Source of the DNA: JAJRZL01 sp964557855
GTDB taxonomy: Bacteria; Zixibacteria; MSB-5A5; GN15; FEB-12
Length of the DNA: 64,000 bases
NCBI GenBank assembly: GCA_964557855.1
Contig: CAZLBP010000017.1
Coordinates: 1 to 64,000, forward strand
Direction of reading: 5' to 3'
This document shows, piece after piece, positions 62,788 through 64,000 of this stretch. The notes under the pieces are model-generated. The model worked only from the letters and a program-made list of their open reading frames with translations. It did no database searches and was not told the origin of the DNA. The first letter of the stretch is position 1; every line of letters begins with the position of its first letter. The position numbers and the translations under genes were made by a program.

Positions 62788-64000
62788 TTATAACTGTTTG
62801 ACATGATTCGTCTTGATATATGCAACCGCCTTGTTCATCCGCTCCACAACCACTCTCTTCCCGAGCACGACCAAAATATCAAACAACCCCGGTCCGGCCG
62901 AAACACCGGACACCGCCAGTCGCGTCGGATGAATGAGTTTGGCGCGTTTGACGCCCTTCTCTTCGGCCGCTTCGGACAGTGCTTGTTCCGTGTTGTCGTG
63001 AGTGAATTCGTTCAGTGCTTCGAACTTGGCAATCAACAGTTCCATCAGGTCTGCCGCCTCGGGGCTGAAGTTCCTGGCCGCGGCTTCCGCATCGTAATCG
63101 TAGTCGAATTCAAAGAAATATCTGCCCATGGAAACGAAGTCCGACAGGCGCCGGGCACGCTGCTTGAGCAAACCGACTACGGCCCGAAGATACTCCCAGC
63201 GCGTCTCGAACCAGTACTTGGTCTGGACATCCGCCGCAACCAGCATCGGTGCCACGAGCGCAGCCAGATCATGGTCGGACATGATGCGGATGTGCTCACC
63301 ATTAAAGGCCAGCAATTTCTCTTCGTCGAATACGGCGTTCGATGTATTGAAATTGGACGGATCGAAAATGCCGACCAGTTCTTCCCTCGTGTAAATCTCG
63401 CGGTCGGTTTTGGGAGACCAGCCCAGAAGACAAAGATAATTAAACAATGCTCCCGGCAGATAGCCTTCAGCCTTATACTCGTTAACATCCTTGTCTCCCA
63501 GTCTTTTCGAGACTTTCTTCTTGTCCGGTCGAAGAATGAGCGGCACGTGGCCAAACGTTGGCATGTCGAACCCCAGCGCCCGATAAATATGGATTTGCTT
63601 AAAAGTGTTGGTGACGTGGTCGTTACCTCGTATGACGTGCGTGATCCCCATATCATGATCATCGACAACAACCGCCAAATTATACGTGGCCGAACCGTCG
63701 GCGCGGGCTATAATGAAGTCTTCGATCTCGGCGTTGCTTCGGGTCAGATCCCCGGAGACCAGGTCATTGTAGGTTGTCTCTCCCTCGGAGATATTGATGC
63801 GAATCGTATACGGCTGGTTTTGCTCCAACCGCGTCCGCACCTCATCATCGGACAGCTGCAGACAGAGTTTGTCATACTGCAGTGGCTTTTTCTCGGCGGC
63901 CGCCTTTTTCCGCGCTGCTTGCAATTCCTCCTGCGTGCAGAAACAGCGGTATCCGTATTCACTCTCGAGTATCTTCTGGGTCGCCTGCCGGTAGAGGTCC
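62788..64000 (-). CDS. gltX: Glutamate--tRNA ligase (partial, start outside window)
   Basis: The frame is open to the right edge, giving 403 C-terminal residues; the N-terminus with HIGH lies outside. Present are the Rossmann part ATQKILESEYGYRCFCTQEE, IRGNDHVTNTFKQIHIYRAL, the KMSKS-type KKKVSKRLGDKDV and the C-terminal anticodon-binding domain. Charges tRNA-Glu. The end of the gene is 21 bp from the rubrerythrin-like gene in the same direction. Confidence 0.93.
   Translation of the reverse strand, partial: DLYRQATQKILESEYGYRCFCTQEELQAARKKAAAEKKPLQYDKLCLQLSDDEVRTRLEQNQPYTIRINISEGETTYNDLVSGDLTRSNAEIEDFIIARADGSATYNLAVVVDDHDMGITHVIRGNDHVTNTFKQIHIYRALGFDMPTFGHVPLILRPDKKKVSKRLGDKDVNEYKAEGYLPGALFNYLCLLGWSPKTDREIYTREELVGIFDPSNFNTSNAVFDEEKLLAFNGEHIRIMSDHDLAALVAPMLVAADVQTKYWFETRWEYLRAVVGLLKQRARRLSDFVSMGRYFFEFDYDYDAEAAARNFSPEAADLMELLIAKFEALNEFTHDNTEQALSEAAEEKGVKRAKLIHPTRLAVSGVSAGPGLFDILVVLGKRVVVERMNKAVAYIKTNHVKQL

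Overview
The window is a gene-dense, moderately GC-rich bacterial chromosome segment, most of it coded on the minus strand. A complete flagellar export and hook operon, a Rex regulon, a TonB-plug/von Willebrand chimera and a secreted protein ending in an NPFNPSTII-type C-terminal sorting/FlgD-like domain together suggest an anaerobic or microaerophilic member of the FCB group, in the style of candidate phylum Zixibacteria. That placement is inference from gene content, not a phylogeny.

Layout. 1-8 kb: rex with its own operator and promoter, alanine racemase, a ferritin-like protein, a sugar-phosphate nucleotidyltransferase, a small lipoprotein, a TraB/GumN protein and a CarboxypepD_reg-VWA surface protein. 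8-11 kb: two secreted proteins (sorting-domain protein and YadA-head-like protein). 11.6-15.6 kb: a heterodimeric ABC exporter preceded by a leader with promoter, 25-codon ORF and terminator, which looks like an attenuator. 15.6-21.1 kb: a MutY-like glycosylase without Fe-S cysteines, then a four-gene hdrC-hdrB-frdB-frdA operon with a perfect Rex operator upstream. 21.4-25 kb: an AT-richer orphan gene, an EamA transporter, a membrane protein and tRNA-Ser(GCT). 25-54 kb: a long flagellar/chemosensory operon read from about 53.9 kb downward (motE-like, fliK, flgD, flgO-like, flgE, fliL, fliM, fliN, fliO, fliP, fliQ, then fliR, flhB, flhA, flhF, flhG, fliA, three PilZ proteins and two response regulators). 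It is interrupted between fliQ and fliR by two decaying Ser/Thr kinase genes flanked by direct repeats. 54-64 kb: mtaB, fabL, lipB with a lipoyl-dependent E2, nadA, and a redox/peroxide cluster (ferredoxin-NADP reductase-like enzyme, a selenocysteine peroxiredoxin, a cysteine peroxiredoxin, a rubrerythrin-like protein), ending in a partial gltX.

The strongest unusual observations are: (1) an in-frame TGA at the peroxidatic position of a Bcp-type peroxiredoxin followed by a bacterial SECIS-like hairpin, which conventional gene calling truncates; (2) a probable ribosome-dependent attenuator in front of a heterodimeric ABC exporter; (3) Rex boxes upstream of both rex and a fumarate reductase/heterodisulfide reductase hybrid operon; (4) a kinase cassette within the flagellar operon, carrying two nonsense codons and a frameshift; (5) an FlhF with altered GTPase motifs. 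Several families of short palindromic intergenic repeats recur throughout.
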